From G016756615 sp050958605 (GTDB lineage Bacteria; Pseudomonadota; Alphaproteobacteria; Rhizobiales; Rhizobiaceae), in assembly GCF_050958605.1 (NCBI RefSeq), contig NZ_JBJHDO010000001.1:124001-188000 (forward strand): a stretch of 64,000 nt of DNA. The letters run 5' to 3'. The notes beneath the pieces were generated by a model that saw only the letters and a list, made by a program, of their open reading frames with translations, had not been told where the DNA came from and made no database searches. The position numbers and the translations under genes were made by a program. Positions 1 through 8,836 of the stretch are shown one piece after another. Position 1 is the first letter of the stretch; every line of letters begins with the position of its first letter.

Positions 1-149
1 CGGTCGAAATCTCAGCGTTAGAGACAACGGCGCTGCAGCCGGGTGACGTGGTCACGGTCGCATCGGCTTCTCTGCCTGTGAGCGACCGACCGGTGGCGGC
101 CGTGGACAACAAGACGAAGACAACGGTCGCATCCGAGGCCAGCCAATGA
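1..149 (+). CDS. C-terminal tail of a probable polysaccharide export protein (partial)
   Basis: An open frame enters from the left edge and reads 48 codons to a TGA at 147-149. It contains an LQPGDVVTV stretch. Turn-rich PGDVV motifs of this kind end the beta-rich domains of Wza-type outer-membrane polysaccharide export proteins, which are commonly encoded next to sugar-nucleotide and flippase genes. The last 18 residues are Thr/Lys/Ala rich and look unstructured. The start and most of the protein lie outside the window, so the family call rests on a short motif plus context. The frame ends 71 bases before rmlA on the same strand. Confidence 0.4.
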   Translation, partial: VEISALETTALQPGDVVTVASASLPVSDRPVAAVDNKTKTTVASEASQ

Positions 150-220
150 TCGGCGCTCGCGTCCGCTCTCGGGCGGGCGCGCGAAGCGCCACGCAACTCG
201 CAACCGGACAAGGGAAAGAC

Positions 221-1141
221 ATGAAGGGAATCGTTCTTGCCGGCGGCAGCGGCACCAGGCTCTATCCGCTCACGATTGCGGTATCGAAGCAGATCCTGCC
301 GATCTACGACAAGCCGATGATCTACTATCCGTTGAGCGTGCTCATGCTCGCGGGCATTCGCGACATCCTCGTCATCTCGACACCTCGCGATCTGCCATGT
401 TTCGAGGCGCTTCTCGGCGACGGTTCCGATTTCGGGCTGAACCTGTCCTACGCCACACAGCCGCATCCCAACGGTTTGGCGGAAGCCTTCATCATCGGCC
501 GCGACTTCATCGGTTCAGGCAGCGTCGCCATGGTGCTCGGCGACAACATCTTTTTCGGGCACGGATTGCCCAGACTTTGCCAGGAAGCGGCCGGCCGCAA
601 CGGCGCAACGGTGTTCGCTTACCATGTCGAAGACCCCGAACGCTATGGCGTCGTCACGTTCGACAAGGTCACCGGCAGGGCCATCTCCATCGAAGAGAAG
701 CCAGCCGAGCCTCAGTCGAACTGGGCGGTCACAGGGCTCTATTTCTACGACAACGATGTCGTGGACATCGCCGCCGCGACGAAGCCCTCCGCGCGCGGCG
801 AACTGGAAATCACCGCCGTCAACAATGCCTATCTCATGCGCGAGAGGCTGAACGTCTGCCAGTTGGGCCGCGGCTACGCATGGCTGGACACGGGCACCTA
901 TGACAGTCTCTACGACGCCGCTTCCTTCGTTCGTACGGTCGAGCGGCGGCAGGGGGTGCAGATCGCGTGTCCCGAGGAGATCGCGCTGGACATGGGATGG
1001 CTTGACGCAGAGCAGGTGCTCCGGCGCGCCGCTTTGATGGGCAAGACCTCCTACGCCAGCTATCTGCGCCGCATCGTCGGTGAGCTCGTACCCGTGCCTG
1101 GGGCCGTTTCCGGCATCCGGCCGGAACGCATGACGGCGTGA
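221..1141 (+). CDS. rmlA: Glucose-1-phosphate thymidylyltransferase RmlA
   Basis: The 306-residue protein has the usual RmlA length. It catalyses dTTP + glucose-1-phosphate to dTDP-glucose + PPi, the first step of dTDP-deoxysugar synthesis in the cytoplasm. The nucleotidyltransferase signature GGSGTRLYPLT lies at residues 8-18, followed by SKQILPIYDKPMIYYPLS. Further family motifs are VLGDNIFFGHG and the C-terminal AWLDTGTYDSL. The ATG at 221 is preceded by AAGGGAAAGAC. An upstream in-frame ATG at 146 would add an Arg-rich stretch unlike the family and would overlap the previous gene, so it was rejected. rmlB follows after 8 bases, indicating one transcript. Confidence 0.95.
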   Translation: MKGIVLAGGSGTRLYPLTIAVSKQILPIYDKPMIYYPLSVLMLAGIRDILVISTPRDLPCFEALLGDGSDFGLNLSYATQPHPNGLAEAFIIGRDFIGSGSVAMVLGDNIFFGHGLPRLCQEAAGRNGATVFAYHVEDPERYGVVTFDKVTGRAISIEEKPAEPQSNWAVTGLYFYDNDVVDIAAATKPSARGELEITAVNNAYLMRERLNVCQLGRGYAWLDTGTYDSLYDAASFVRTVERRQGVQIACPEEIALDMGWLDAEQVLRRAALMGKTSYASYLRRIVGELVPVPGAVSGIRPERMTA

Positions 1142-1149
1142 GGCCGACC

Positions 1150-2223
1150 ATGAGGATTCTCGTTACCGGCGGCGCCGGCTTCATCGGATCGGCGCTCTGC
1201 CGCTATCTGGCGGGCGATCCTCGCAACCGGATCGTCAATCTGGACAAGCTGACCTATGCCGGCAATCTCGCATCGTTGCGATCTGTCGAGAACTATCCCA
1301 ACTACCGCTTCGTCCGGGCTGACATCGGCGATGCCCAGCAGATATCAGCCATATTGCGCGCCGAGGAGATCGACCGGGTCATCCATCTCGCCGCCGAAAG
1401 CCACGTGGACCGCTCGATCGACGGGCCGTCCGCCTTCATTGAGACCAATGTCGTTGGCACGTTCCGGCTTCTCGATGCCGTGCTGGCTTATTGGCGCGGC
1501 CTGACAGGAGAGGCCGGCGAGAACTTCCGATTCCACCACGTTTCGACGGACGAGGTCTTCGGTGACCTTCCCTTCGACGACAGCCTCTTCACCGAGGAAA
1601 CGCCCTATGCGCCCTCGTCACCCTACTCTGCCTCCAAGGCAGCCTCGGATCACCTCGTGCGGGCCTGGCACCACACATTCGGCCTGCCGGTCGTGCTGTC
1701 CAACTGTTCGAACAATTACGGGCCCTTCCATTTCCCCGAGAAGCTGATCCCCCTCTCGATCCTGAATGCGCTGGATGAACAGCCCCTCCCGATCTATGGC
1801 AGGGGCGACAACGTTCGCGACTGGCTCTATGTCGACGACCATGTCCGGGCGCTGGCCCTCATCGCCGAACGGGGGGCGATGGGCGAAAGCTACAATATCG
1901 GGGGCCGTGCCGAGCGTACGAACCTGGCGGTGGTGCAAACGATCTGCGACCTTCTGGACGTGAAGGCGCCACGGCGCAATGGCGCGGCCCATCGCGAACT
2001 GATCACTTTCGTGCAGGACCGGCCGGGACACGATCGCCGCTACGCGATGGATTCATCGAAGCTCGAACGAGACCTTGGGTGGATACCGAGCGAGAGTTTC
2101 GAGACAGGTCTTGCCCGCACCATCGACTGGTATCTTGCTAACAGATGGTGGTGGGAACCCATCCGCCAGGGCGCCTATGCCGGTGAGCGGCTCGGCCGGC
2201 TGGCGGCGACCGGGACCGGCTGA
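1150..2223 (+). CDS. rmlB: dTDP-glucose 4,6-dehydratase RmlB
   Basis: The 357-residue short-chain dehydrogenase-fold enzyme converts dTDP-glucose to dTDP-4-keto-6-deoxyglucose. The NAD-binding TGGAGFIGSAL motif is at the N-terminus, HLAAESHVDRS marks the substrate-binding loop, and HVSTDEVFGDL with the catalytic YSASK (YxxxK) follows. The ATG at 1150 gives the canonical MRILVTGG start; an in-frame GTG at 1138 would overlap the rmlA stop. rmlC and rmlD, needed for dTDP-L-rhamnose, do not follow here. They may lie elsewhere, or the keto-sugar may feed another dTDP-sugar. Confidence 0.95.
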   Translation: MRILVTGGAGFIGSALCRYLAGDPRNRIVNLDKLTYAGNLASLRSVENYPNYRFVRADIGDAQQISAILRAEEIDRVIHLAAESHVDRSIDGPSAFIETNVVGTFRLLDAVLAYWRGLTGEAGENFRFHHVSTDEVFGDLPFDDSLFTEETPYAPSSPYSASKAASDHLVRAWHHTFGLPVVLSNCSNNYGPFHFPEKLIPLSILNALDEQPLPIYGRGDNVRDWLYVDDHVRALALIAERGAMGESYNIGGRAERTNLAVVQTICDLLDVKAPRRNGAAHRELITFVQDRPGHDRRYAMDSSKLERDLGWIPSESFETGLARTIDWYLANRWWWEPIRQGAYAGERLGRLAATGTG

Positions 2224-2228
2224 CACAG

Positions 2229-3746
2229 ATGGATGCGCAGGTCCAATCCGGCGAGACGGCCGGAGAAGGCGAGAAATCCTACGTTCAGATCCTGAAGTCG
2301 ACAGCGGTGATCGGCGGCTCGTCCGTCGTCAACATCGCCTTCGCGGCTGTGCGCAACAAGGCGATCGCCATATTGCTCGGGCCCGACGGCGTCGGCCTGA
2401 TGGGATTGTTCAACACAATCGCTGATCTCACGCAGACAGTAGCCGGCCTGGGTGTCCAGGCAAGCGGTGTCCGTCAAGTGGCCGAAGCGGTGGGCACCGG
2501 TGACGAGGACCGCATTGCACGGACCGCAATCGTGCTCGGGCGTGTATCGGTTGCGCTGGGCTTGCTGGGGGGGCTGCTTCTCACAGCATTGTCGTTACCG
2601 GTCGCCCAGTTCACCTTCGGCGACCGCGGCCACGCTGCTGCCCTCGTTCTTCTCTCCTTGGCGGTGTTCCTCAAGCTTGTATCGGCCGGGCAAACCGCCT
2701 TGCTTCAGGGCCTCCGGCGGATTTCCGACCTGGCCTGGATCAACATTGTCGGCGCGCTAGCCAGCACCATCATCACCATCCCGATCATCTATCTGTTCGG
2801 CGAGCAGGGCATCGTGCCGTCGCTCGTCGCTGTCGCTGCCACGACCCTCGCTACATCCTGGTGGTATCGGCGCAAGGTGCATCTGCCAAAGCCGGCAACG
2901 TCGCTCCTCCAGACACGGCGGGAAACGACCATGCTTCTGAAGCTGGGCTTCGCCTTCATGGCAAGCGCCGTCCTGACAGCCGGCGCTGCCTACGCGATCC
3001 GCCTCATCATCTTGAGATTGGGCGGCTTCGAGGCCGCCGGTCTTTATCAGGCGGCCTGGGCGCTGGGGGGGCTATACGCCGGGTTCATCCTGCAAGCCAT
3101 GGGCACGGATTTTTATCCGCGCCTGACCGCCGTCTGCGAGGACAATCAAGAATGTAACCGCCTGGTCAACGAGCAAGCGCAGATCAGTCTCCTTCTGGCA
3201 GGCCCTGGGCTCATGGCCACGCTGACGGCCGCGCCGCTCCTCATGGTGCTTTTCTATTCCTCGGAATTTCAGGCGGCTGCCGACCTGCTTCGCTGGATCT
3301 GCCTGGGCATGATGCTGCGGATCGCCTCTTGGCCGATGGGATTCATCATCGTGGCCAAGGGCGCGCAGAACATCTTTTTCTGGACGGAAGTCGCAGCGAC
3401 TGTCGTCCATGTGGGTCTGGCCTGGCTGTTCGTGAGTCTGTTCGGCCTGACCGGGGCAGGCATCGCCTTCTTCAGCCTTTATGTCTGGCACACGGCCCTG
3501 ACTTACGTGATCACCCGCACCATGAGCGGGTTCCGTTGGTCGGCGGCGAATTTGGGGCTCGGCTCACTTTTCCTCGCGGCATCCGCGGTGGTGTTTTCGG
3601 TATTCTATCTTCTTCCGCTGGCCCAAGCCGTCGCCATAGGCGCACTGGTCTCGGTCGCAAGCGGTGTCTATTCGCTGCGCATGCTTCTGAAGCTCGTTCC
3701 CCGCGAGAATCTGCCGCTCGGCCACTGGTTGCCGCGCTGGATATGA
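2229..3746 (+). CDS. Wzx-type polysaccharide flippase (O-antigen translocase-like)
   Basis: The 505-residue integral membrane protein has about 12-14 hydrophobic segments in the pattern of the MOP (multidrug/oligosaccharidyl-lipid/polysaccharide) superfamily. The N-terminal region, with a GGSSVVNIAFAAVRNK-type helix and GPDGVGLMGLFN, resembles WzxE/O-antigen translocases. These move undecaprenyl-PP-linked repeat units across the inner membrane. It begins 5 bases after rmlB and probably shares its transcript. The pairing with a Wzy-like polymerase (15181-16683) and a Wzz-like protein (25449-26918) supports a Wzx/Wzy-dependent pathway. Confidence 0.85.
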   Translation: MDAQVQSGETAGEGEKSYVQILKSTAVIGGSSVVNIAFAAVRNKAIAILLGPDGVGLMGLFNTIADLTQTVAGLGVQASGVRQVAEAVGTGDEDRIARTAIVLGRVSVALGLLGGLLLTALSLPVAQFTFGDRGHAAALVLLSLAVFLKLVSAGQTALLQGLRRISDLAWINIVGALASTIITIPIIYLFGEQGIVPSLVAVAATTLATSWWYRRKVHLPKPATSLLQTRRETTMLLKLGFAFMASAVLTAGAAYAIRLIILRLGGFEAAGLYQAAWALGGLYAGFILQAMGTDFYPRLTAVCEDNQECNRLVNEQAQISLLLAGPGLMATLTAAPLLMVLFYSSEFQAAADLLRWICLGMMLRIASWPMGFIIVAKGAQNIFFWTEVAATVVHVGLAWLFVSLFGLTGAGIAFFSLYVWHTALTYVITRTMSGFRWSAANLGLGSLFLAASAVVFSVFYLLPLAQAVAIGALVSVASGVYSLRMLLKLVPRENLPLGHWLPRWI

Positions 3747-3777
3747 GCGTTCCGTGAAGCAGATCCAGAAATTAAGA

Positions 3778-3806
3778 GAGCCGCGCTCCCAGACGAGGCG
3801 CGGCTC
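3778..3806. terminator. Bidirectional terminator-like hairpin
   Basis: A perfect 9-bp stem (GAGCCGCGC / GCGCGGCTC, 3778-3786 with 3798-3806) encloses an 11-base loop. It sits in the 79-base gap between two converging genes, the flippase and the aminotransferase. There is no clear T-tract, so the terminator role is inferred from position and stem strength. Confidence 0.55.
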
Positions 3807-3825
3807 AAGTGGATGCCGAAAACGG

Positions 3826-5016
3826 TCAGGCTCGCGCGGCAGCGACCTGGCGCCTGCCGAGGACCTCGTGGAGCCCCTCCACGACCGCCGAAAGCTCCTC
3901 CGAAGTCATCTGCGCATAGAGCGGCAGGATGATCGAGCCCGATTGCGCCGCGACGCTGTTCTTGAGGCTCGATGCGCGGCGAAAGGAATTCGGATCGGCA
4001 TAGGCCGGTTCGAGATGGATGTTCATGACACCGCGCCGCGTGGAGATGCCGCGGTCGAGCAGCGCCTGCATCACCGACCGCTGGTCGGCGGCTGCGGGAA
4101 GCCGTACGCAATAACTCTGCCAGTTGCTGCGCGCCCAATAGGGCTCGACGGGTGTGGCGAGCCCCGGGATGTCGCCCAGCGCGTTCCTGTATTGCTCGGC
4201 GAGTTGGCGCCGGCGTTCGATGATCACCGGCAGCCTGCACAATTGCTCGCGGCCGATGGCCGCCTGTACGTCGGTCATGCGGTAATTATAGCCCAGCTCC
4301 GGATAGCTCTCGTAGATGACCTCGCGTGCGCCATGCCGAACCGTGTCGCTCACGCTCATGCCGTGCTGGCGCCAGAGCCTGAACTTTCGGTCATAATCCG
4401 GATCGGCCGTGGTCAGCATGCCACCGTCCCCGGTGGTGACGACCTTGCGCGGGTGGAAGGAAAAGCACGCGATGTCGGCGCGCGGCGTGCCGACCTTGCG
4501 CCAGTCTCCACCCAGATGGATCTCGCTGCCGATCGCGCAGGCCGCGTCCTCGATCACGGGCAGCCCGTGGCTGCCTGCCACTTCGAGGATACGGGTAAGA
4601 TCGCAGGGCATGCCGAGTTGGTGCACACAAAGGATGGCGCGTGTGGAACTGGTGATCGCCGCGGCGATCAGGTCGGGATCGATGTTGTAGCCGCCCTGCT
4701 CGATGTCTACGAACACCGGTATGCCGCCGCAGTAGCGAATGGCGTTGGCGGTCGCGATGAAGGAATGGGTCACCGTGACGACCTCGTCGCCCGGCTGGAT
4801 GCCCACAGCTTTCAACGCCAGATGAAGCGCTGTCGTGCAGTTTGACACTGCGCAGGCATAGGGAGCACCGACGAAGCTGGCGAACTCGCGTTCGAATGCC
4901 GCCACCTCCGGGCCTTGGGTGACCCATCCAGACATGATGGCGCGTCGCGCCGCGTCGACTTCCCGCTCGTCGAGGAGCGGCTTGGCGACCGGTATCATGC
5001 GTTGCGCTCCGCTCAT
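3826..5016 (-). CDS. DegT/DnrJ/EryC1/StrS-family sugar aminotransferase
   Basis: The 396-residue PLP enzyme of the sugar aminotransferase family transfers an amino group, usually from glutamate, to a keto-nucleotide sugar. Visible features are the N-terminal MIPVAKPLLDEREVDAARRA, the substrate/PLP region VSNCTTALHLAL, the VIEDAACAIG block with the PLP-pyridine Asp, and the Schiff-base Lys in FSFHPRKVVTTGDGG. The start at 5016 forms an ATGA overlap with the upstream epimerase stop, suggesting translational coupling. A longer frame to 5058 would run into the epimerase. Which sugar it aminates cannot be decided; a dTDP-4-keto-6-deoxy or UDP-keto sugar is likely. Confidence 0.9.
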   Translation of the reverse strand: MSGAQRMIPVAKPLLDEREVDAARRAIMSGWVTQGPEVAAFEREFASFVGAPYACAVSNCTTALHLALKAVGIQPGDEVVTVTHSFIATANAIRYCGGIPVFVDIEQGGYNIDPDLIAAAITSSTRAILCVHQLGMPCDLTRILEVAGSHGLPVIEDAACAIGSEIHLGGDWRKVGTPRADIACFSFHPRKVVTTGDGGMLTTADPDYDRKFRLWRQHGMSVSDTVRHGAREVIYESYPELGYNYRMTDVQAAIGREQLCRLPVIIERRRQLAEQYRNALGDIPGLATPVEPYWARSNWQSYCVRLPAAADQRSVMQALLDRGISTRRGVMNIHLEPAYADPNSFRRASSLKNSVAAQSGSIILPLYAQMTSEELSAVVEGLHEVLGRRQVAAARA

Positions 5017-5990
5017 TCGGCTGCCACCGGCGTTGCGCGCCGCTCCTGTTGCCACCACATGACGAGATCCCGCAAGCCCTGGTCGAGATCGACCTTCGCC
5101 TCGAAACCGAGAAGCTCCTTCGCCTTCCGCGTATCCGCCAGGCGCCGCGTGACGCCGTTGACCTTGCGGGCTGGCGCGTGCTGCGGCTCCAGGCCCTTGG
5201 CTCCCATGATACGGATCAGCCTGTCCGCCAGCTCGCGCAGGCTCGTTTCGGATCCGCTCGCCACGTTGAACACTTCATCGCCTATATGCGACTTCGCGGC
5301 GAGAAGGTTGGCGCGGGCTATATCGTGGACATGGACGAAGTCCATCGTCTGGGTGCCGTCGCCGTGGATGATCGGCGGTTCTCCGGCAGCGATGCGTTCC
5401 ATCCAGCGGATCAGCACCTCTGTGTAGACGCCGTGAACGTCCATGCGCGGTCCATAGACGTTGAAATAACGCAATGCGACATAGTCCAGCCCGTACATTT
5501 CGTTGAATGACCGAAGCAGCCCTTCATTGAAGGTCTTGGCCACGCCGTAGATGGTTCTGTTGTTGTAGGGATGATGCGCCTCCGTGGTCGGGAAGCTCTC
5601 GGCCAGGCCGAGCACGGAAGCAGAGGACGCCGCCACCACCTTCGAAACGCCTGCATTCACGGCTGCTTCCAGCACGTTGAACGTGCCGCCGGCCAATACG
5701 TCGAAGGCGAGCCGAGGCTCTTCCGCGCATTGGGTTATGCGGATGGCCGCCTGGTGGAAGACAACGTCGACGCCGTCGAGGGTTTTCTCGAGCAGCGACT
5801 GGTCGCGGATGTCCCCTTCGACGATTTTGAGACGGAAGCGGGAGGAAGCCTGCCGCAGGTTCTCCCGCCGCCCGCGCACGAAATTGTCGAGGATGATGAT
5901 CTCGCGCGGCTGCTCAAGCGCGACGAGGTCGGCGATGTGGGAGCCGATCAGGCCGGCGCCGCCGGTGATCAGCACACGCTTATTCTTCAT
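5013..5990 (-). CDS. NAD-dependent nucleotide-sugar epimerase/dehydratase
   Basis: The 325-residue extended SDR enzyme starts with the Rossmann motif TGGAGLIGSH. It continues with VFHQAAIRITQCAEEP, ASSASVLG and the catalytic YGVAK (YxxxK), then RYFNVYGPRMD, typical of UDP-glucose/UDP-GlcNAc 4-epimerase-like enzymes. The ATG at 5990 was chosen because GGAG lies eight bases upstream; an in-frame ATG at 6002 is the alternative. It overlaps the acyltransferase upstream by 11 bases and the aminotransferase downstream by 4. It probably supplies an epimerised or 4-keto sugar to the aminotransferases of the same operon; the exact substrate is unknown. Confidence 0.88.
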   Translation of the reverse strand: MKNKRVLITGGAGLIGSHIADLVALEQPREIIILDNFVRGRRENLRQASSRFRLKIVEGDIRDQSLLEKTLDGVDVVFHQAAIRITQCAEEPRLAFDVLAGGTFNVLEAAVNAGVSKVVAASSASVLGLAESFPTTEAHHPYNNRTIYGVAKTFNEGLLRSFNEMYGLDYVALRYFNVYGPRMDVHGVYTEVLIRWMERIAAGEPPIIHGDGTQTMDFVHVHDIARANLLAAKSHIGDEVFNVASGSETSLRELADRLIRIMGAKGLEPQHAPARKVNGVTRRLADTRKAKELLGFEAKVDLDQGLRDLVMWWQQERRATPVAAE

Positions 5991-6705
5991 GGGGTTCTCC
6001 ATTGGACGTGAGCGCGGGCGGCAACTCGGAGCCGGTGCGCCAGCGCAGGAACCTTGCTGGAACGCCGGCAACGACGGCAAAGGGCGGAACGTCTTCTGTG
6101 ACCACGGCACCCGCCCCGACGATGGCGCCAGTGCCGATCGTGACGCCGGGAAGGATGGTGGCATTGGTGCCGATGTCGGCCCAGGCCCCTACCCGTACGG
6201 GCTTGATCTCGAGATCGGTGCGCACGATGGGAACGTCGACGGGCAATGCGGTATGAGTCGAGCCCAGCACCTTGGCGCCCGGCCCCCATCCCACGAATTC
6301 CTCCAATATCAGGTCGCGCGCGTCGAAATAGGCTTGCGGCCCGATCCAGACATTGTCGGCGATCACGCAGGTCCCGTCATAGCGGCCCTGGATATAGGCC
6401 TGGGCGCCGATGAAGACGCCCTTGCCGATCTCGAAGGTCTCCGCATGCTTGAAGCCGGCGCCGCTGCCGACCTGGAGCCTGGCGCCGCATTTGCGAGCCA
6501 GGCCACGCCATATGGCGCGGCGCATCAGAGCGTCGAGCGCGCCGTCGCCATTGGCGAAACGTCCGTAGAGCTCGACCAACCCTTCGTTCCCATAGGAAGC
6601 CTTCAGGCTTTCGCTCAGTCCGATCTCGAAATCGGGATCGGGCGCGACCTCCTGCCGGCCATGGACGGCTTTCACCACTCGATTGCCGATGGGCTCAACC
6701 GACAT
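5980..6705 (-). CDS. Left-handed beta-helix acyltransferase (sugar O-/N-acetyltransferase)
   Basis: The 241-residue protein has hexapeptide repeats from about residue 95 to the C-terminus, such as IGKGVFIGAQAYI, IADNVWIGPQAYF, VGAWADIGTNATI and IGTGAIVGAGAVV. It ends in the acetyltransferase signature VTEDVPPFAVVAGVPARFL. These repeats build the LbH fold that binds acetyl-CoA. The ~90-residue N-terminal region is helical and less conserved. It overlaps the upstream aminotransferase by 11 bases, as expected for operon partners. It likely acetylates an amino or hydroxyl group of the repeat-unit sugar; substrate unproven. Confidence 0.85.
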   Translation of the reverse strand: MSVEPIGNRVVKAVHGRQEVAPDPDFEIGLSESLKASYGNEGLVELYGRFANGDGALDALMRRAIWRGLARKCGARLQVGSGAGFKHAETFEIGKGVFIGAQAYIQGRYDGTCVIADNVWIGPQAYFDARDLILEEFVGWGPGAKVLGSTHTALPVDVPIVRTDLEIKPVRVGAWADIGTNATILPGVTIGTGAIVGAGAVVTEDVPPFAVVAGVPARFLRWRTGSELPPALTSNGEPHEE

Positions 6706-7801
6706 AGACTTCCTGCTCCACGGCCGCCACGACCTGCTCGACCTGGCGTATGGTCATTTCGGGATAGATCGGCAGCGACAGGACCTCGCGCGCGGCAGCT
6801 TCCGAAACGGGAAAGTCGCCCGCCCCATAGCCGAGATCGAGATGGGCCTTCTGAAGATGGACCGGTATCGGGTAGTGCAGACCGGTCTGGATGCCTTCGG
6901 CCTGGAGCGCGCGCTGCAGCCCATCCCTGTCGTGAGCGCGGATGGCGTAGACGTGGTAAACGTGCCGTCGTCCCGGAACTTCGACGGGTGTCCTGATGCG
7001 GGAGGGGCCCGCGAGCAGGGCGGAGTAGTGGCGCGCCCGCTGCCGGCGCGCGTCGGTCCAGCCGTCGAGGTGACGCAGCTTTACCCTCAGGATGGCGCCT
7101 TGAATGCCGTCCATGCGATAGTTGAAGCCTTTCAGCGTGTGGTGGTAGCGCTGTTCCTGGCCCCAGTCGCGCAGCATGCGGATGGTCTTCATGTGCTGGT
7201 CGTCGTTGGTGACGACAATGCCGCCTTCTCCGCAGGCCCCGAGATTCTTGCCGGGATAGAAGCTGAAGCAACCGGAAAGACCGATGCTGCCCGCCCGCCG
7301 GCCGAGGTATTCAGCGCCATGCGCCTGACAGGCATCCTCGATAACAGGGACGCCATGCCTGCCGGCTATCTCCATGATCGCGGCCATGTCCGCCATCTGT
7401 CCGTACAGATGGACAGGCATGATCGCTTTGGTGCGCGGCGTGATCGCAGCTTCGAGCTTTGCCGGATCCATCGTCAGCGTCACAGGATCCACATCGACGA
7501 AAACTGGCCGCGCGCCGGTGTAGCAGATCGCCGACACTGTCGCGACGAAGGTGAAAGGAATGGTGATGACTTCGTCTTCCGGCCCGATGCCGGCTGCAAG
7601 CAGCGCCAGATGCAGCCCGCTTGTTCCCGTATTCACCGCTATCGCATGCCTGGTTCCGCAGTAGCTGGCGAATTCGCGCTCGAATGCCGCGACCTCCTCG
7701 CCGAGAATGTATTGGGTAGAGGCGAGCACTTTGAGCACTGCCGCGTCGAGCTCGTCCTTGATGCTTGCATATTGCGCCTTGAGATCAAGGAAAGGGATCA
7801 T
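6695..7801 (-). CDS. DegT/DnrJ/EryC1/StrS-family aminotransferase (WbpE/FdtB-like)
   Basis: The 368-residue PLP aminotransferase starts MIPFLDLKAQYASIKDELD, a typical opening of the 3-keto-sugar aminotransferases (WbpE, FdtB, DesV group). VNTGTSGLHLAL, VFVDVDPVTLTMDP, VIEDACQAHGAEY and the PLP-Lys region FSFYPGKNLGACGEGG are all intact. Its start overlaps the stop of the Gfo/Idh/MocA gene (ATGA). Known pathways pair such an aminotransferase with an MviM-type dehydrogenase and an LbH N-acetyltransferase, exactly the neighbours here, which suggests a 3-amino or diamino sugar. It is a second, distinct paralogue of the enzyme at 3826-5016. Confidence 0.92.
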   Translation of the reverse strand: MIPFLDLKAQYASIKDELDAAVLKVLASTQYILGEEVAAFEREFASYCGTRHAIAVNTGTSGLHLALLAAGIGPEDEVITIPFTFVATVSAICYTGARPVFVDVDPVTLTMDPAKLEAAITPRTKAIMPVHLYGQMADMAAIMEIAGRHGVPVIEDACQAHGAEYLGRRAGSIGLSGCFSFYPGKNLGACGEGGIVVTNDDQHMKTIRMLRDWGQEQRYHHTLKGFNYRMDGIQGAILRVKLRHLDGWTDARRQRARHYSALLAGPSRIRTPVEVPGRRHVYHVYAIRAHDRDGLQRALQAEGIQTGLHYPIPVHLQKAHLDLGYGAGDFPVSEAAAREVLSLPIYPEMTIRQVEQVVAAVEQEVYVG

Positions 7802-8835
7802 GCCACCCGCCTCACGCCTTCGAGTTCGATCACGCGCCCGCGTTGAGCGAGCGATTGAGTGGCAGCCTCCAGGATGCGCACGACCCGCAGACCGGCGCGC
7901 CCGTCGGCGGCCGGTATTTCCGACCGTTCAATGCAGCCGATGAATTCGCGGATCTCGCTGCCCAAGGCCTCGGTCACGTCGAGATGGGGCGCCCACATGT
8001 CGCCGGTGCGGTAACCGACGAGCGCCTGGTAGGTCCTTTCGCCGGCCTGCCGCGCGTCTCCGTTGAGGGTGATGCCCTTGTCGTAAACCTTGATCTTCTC
8101 GCTTGGCTCGAGATCGTCGTAGACGATCATCTTGCGACTGCCACCCACCAACGTGCGGCGTACCTTCACCGGCGCCAGCCAGTTCACATGGACGTGGGCG
8201 ATCAGGTTGTTCTCGAAGAACAGGTTGAGATAGGCGATGTTCGCCGGCTCGCCGGCGACGTGGCTCATGCCCGTCGCCGAGACCGCTACGGGCCGGACCG
8301 GCAGCACATAGTCCATGATCGACAAGTCATGCACGGCGAGGTCCCAGATCACGCTGACGTCGTGCTGGAACAGGCCGAGATTCACCCGCACGGAGTCGTA
8401 ATAATAGACTTCGCCCAGGCCGTCCTCGACCAGCTCCCGCATCTTGCGCACCGCGCCTGTGTGGATGAAGGTGTGGTCGACGGCCAGCACGAGCTTTCGC
8501 CGCACAGCCTCCTCGACGAGGCGCTGGGCCTCCTCCGACGACGAGGCGATAGGCTTCTCGACGAAGACATGCTTGCCCGCCATCAGGGCGCTCATGGCGA
8601 GCCGGAAATGCGTGGAGACTGGAGTGGCGATCGCGACCGCCGCGACTTCGGGATCGCGCAGCAATTCGTCGAAATCGTCGGTGATCCTGATCGAGGGATA
8701 GCGCCCCTTGACCGAAGCCAGCCTTTCCTTCTTCAGGTCGCAGACTGCCACCAGGCGCGCACCCGGTGTGTCAGCAAAATTCCTGACGAGATTGGGGCCC
8801 CAATAACCATAACCGACGACGGCGACGCCTATCAT
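7798..8835 (-). CDS. Gfo/Idh/MocA-family NAD(P)-dependent sugar oxidoreductase
   Basis: The 345-residue enzyme opens with the Rossmann motif VAVVGYGYWGPNLVRNF. It carries VAIATPVSTHF and the EKPIA motif whose Lys is catalytic in this family. Family knowledge: WlbA/WbpB-type members oxidise C3 of UDP-GlcNAc-uronate before transamination. The ATG at 8835 follows the previous stop by one base and has GGAGAGTGAG directly upstream. An in-frame extension to 8931 would overlap the acyltransferase gene and was rejected. With the aminotransferase and the acetyltransferase around it, it could form a WbpB-WbpE-WbpD-like set; this substrate assignment is inference. Confidence 0.85.
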   Translation of the reverse strand: MIGVAVVGYGYWGPNLVRNFADTPGARLVAVCDLKKERLASVKGRYPSIRITDDFDELLRDPEVAAVAIATPVSTHFRLAMSALMAGKHVFVEKPIASSSEEAQRLVEEAVRRKLVLAVDHTFIHTGAVRKMRELVEDGLGEVYYYDSVRVNLGLFQHDVSVIWDLAVHDLSIMDYVLPVRPVAVSATGMSHVAGEPANIAYLNLFFENNLIAHVHVNWLAPVKVRRTLVGGSRKMIVYDDLEPSEKIKVYDKGITLNGDARQAGERTYQALVGYRTGDMWAPHLDVTEALGSEIREFIGCIERSEIPAADGRAGLRVVRILEAATQSLAQRGRVIELEGVRRVA

Positions 8836-8836
8836 C

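Noticed and set aside
3754..4845. 363-residue plus-strand frame opposite the aminotransferase
   Set aside because: Low-complexity Arg/Asp/Ala translation with no motif; the opposite strand encodes an intact DegT-family enzyme.
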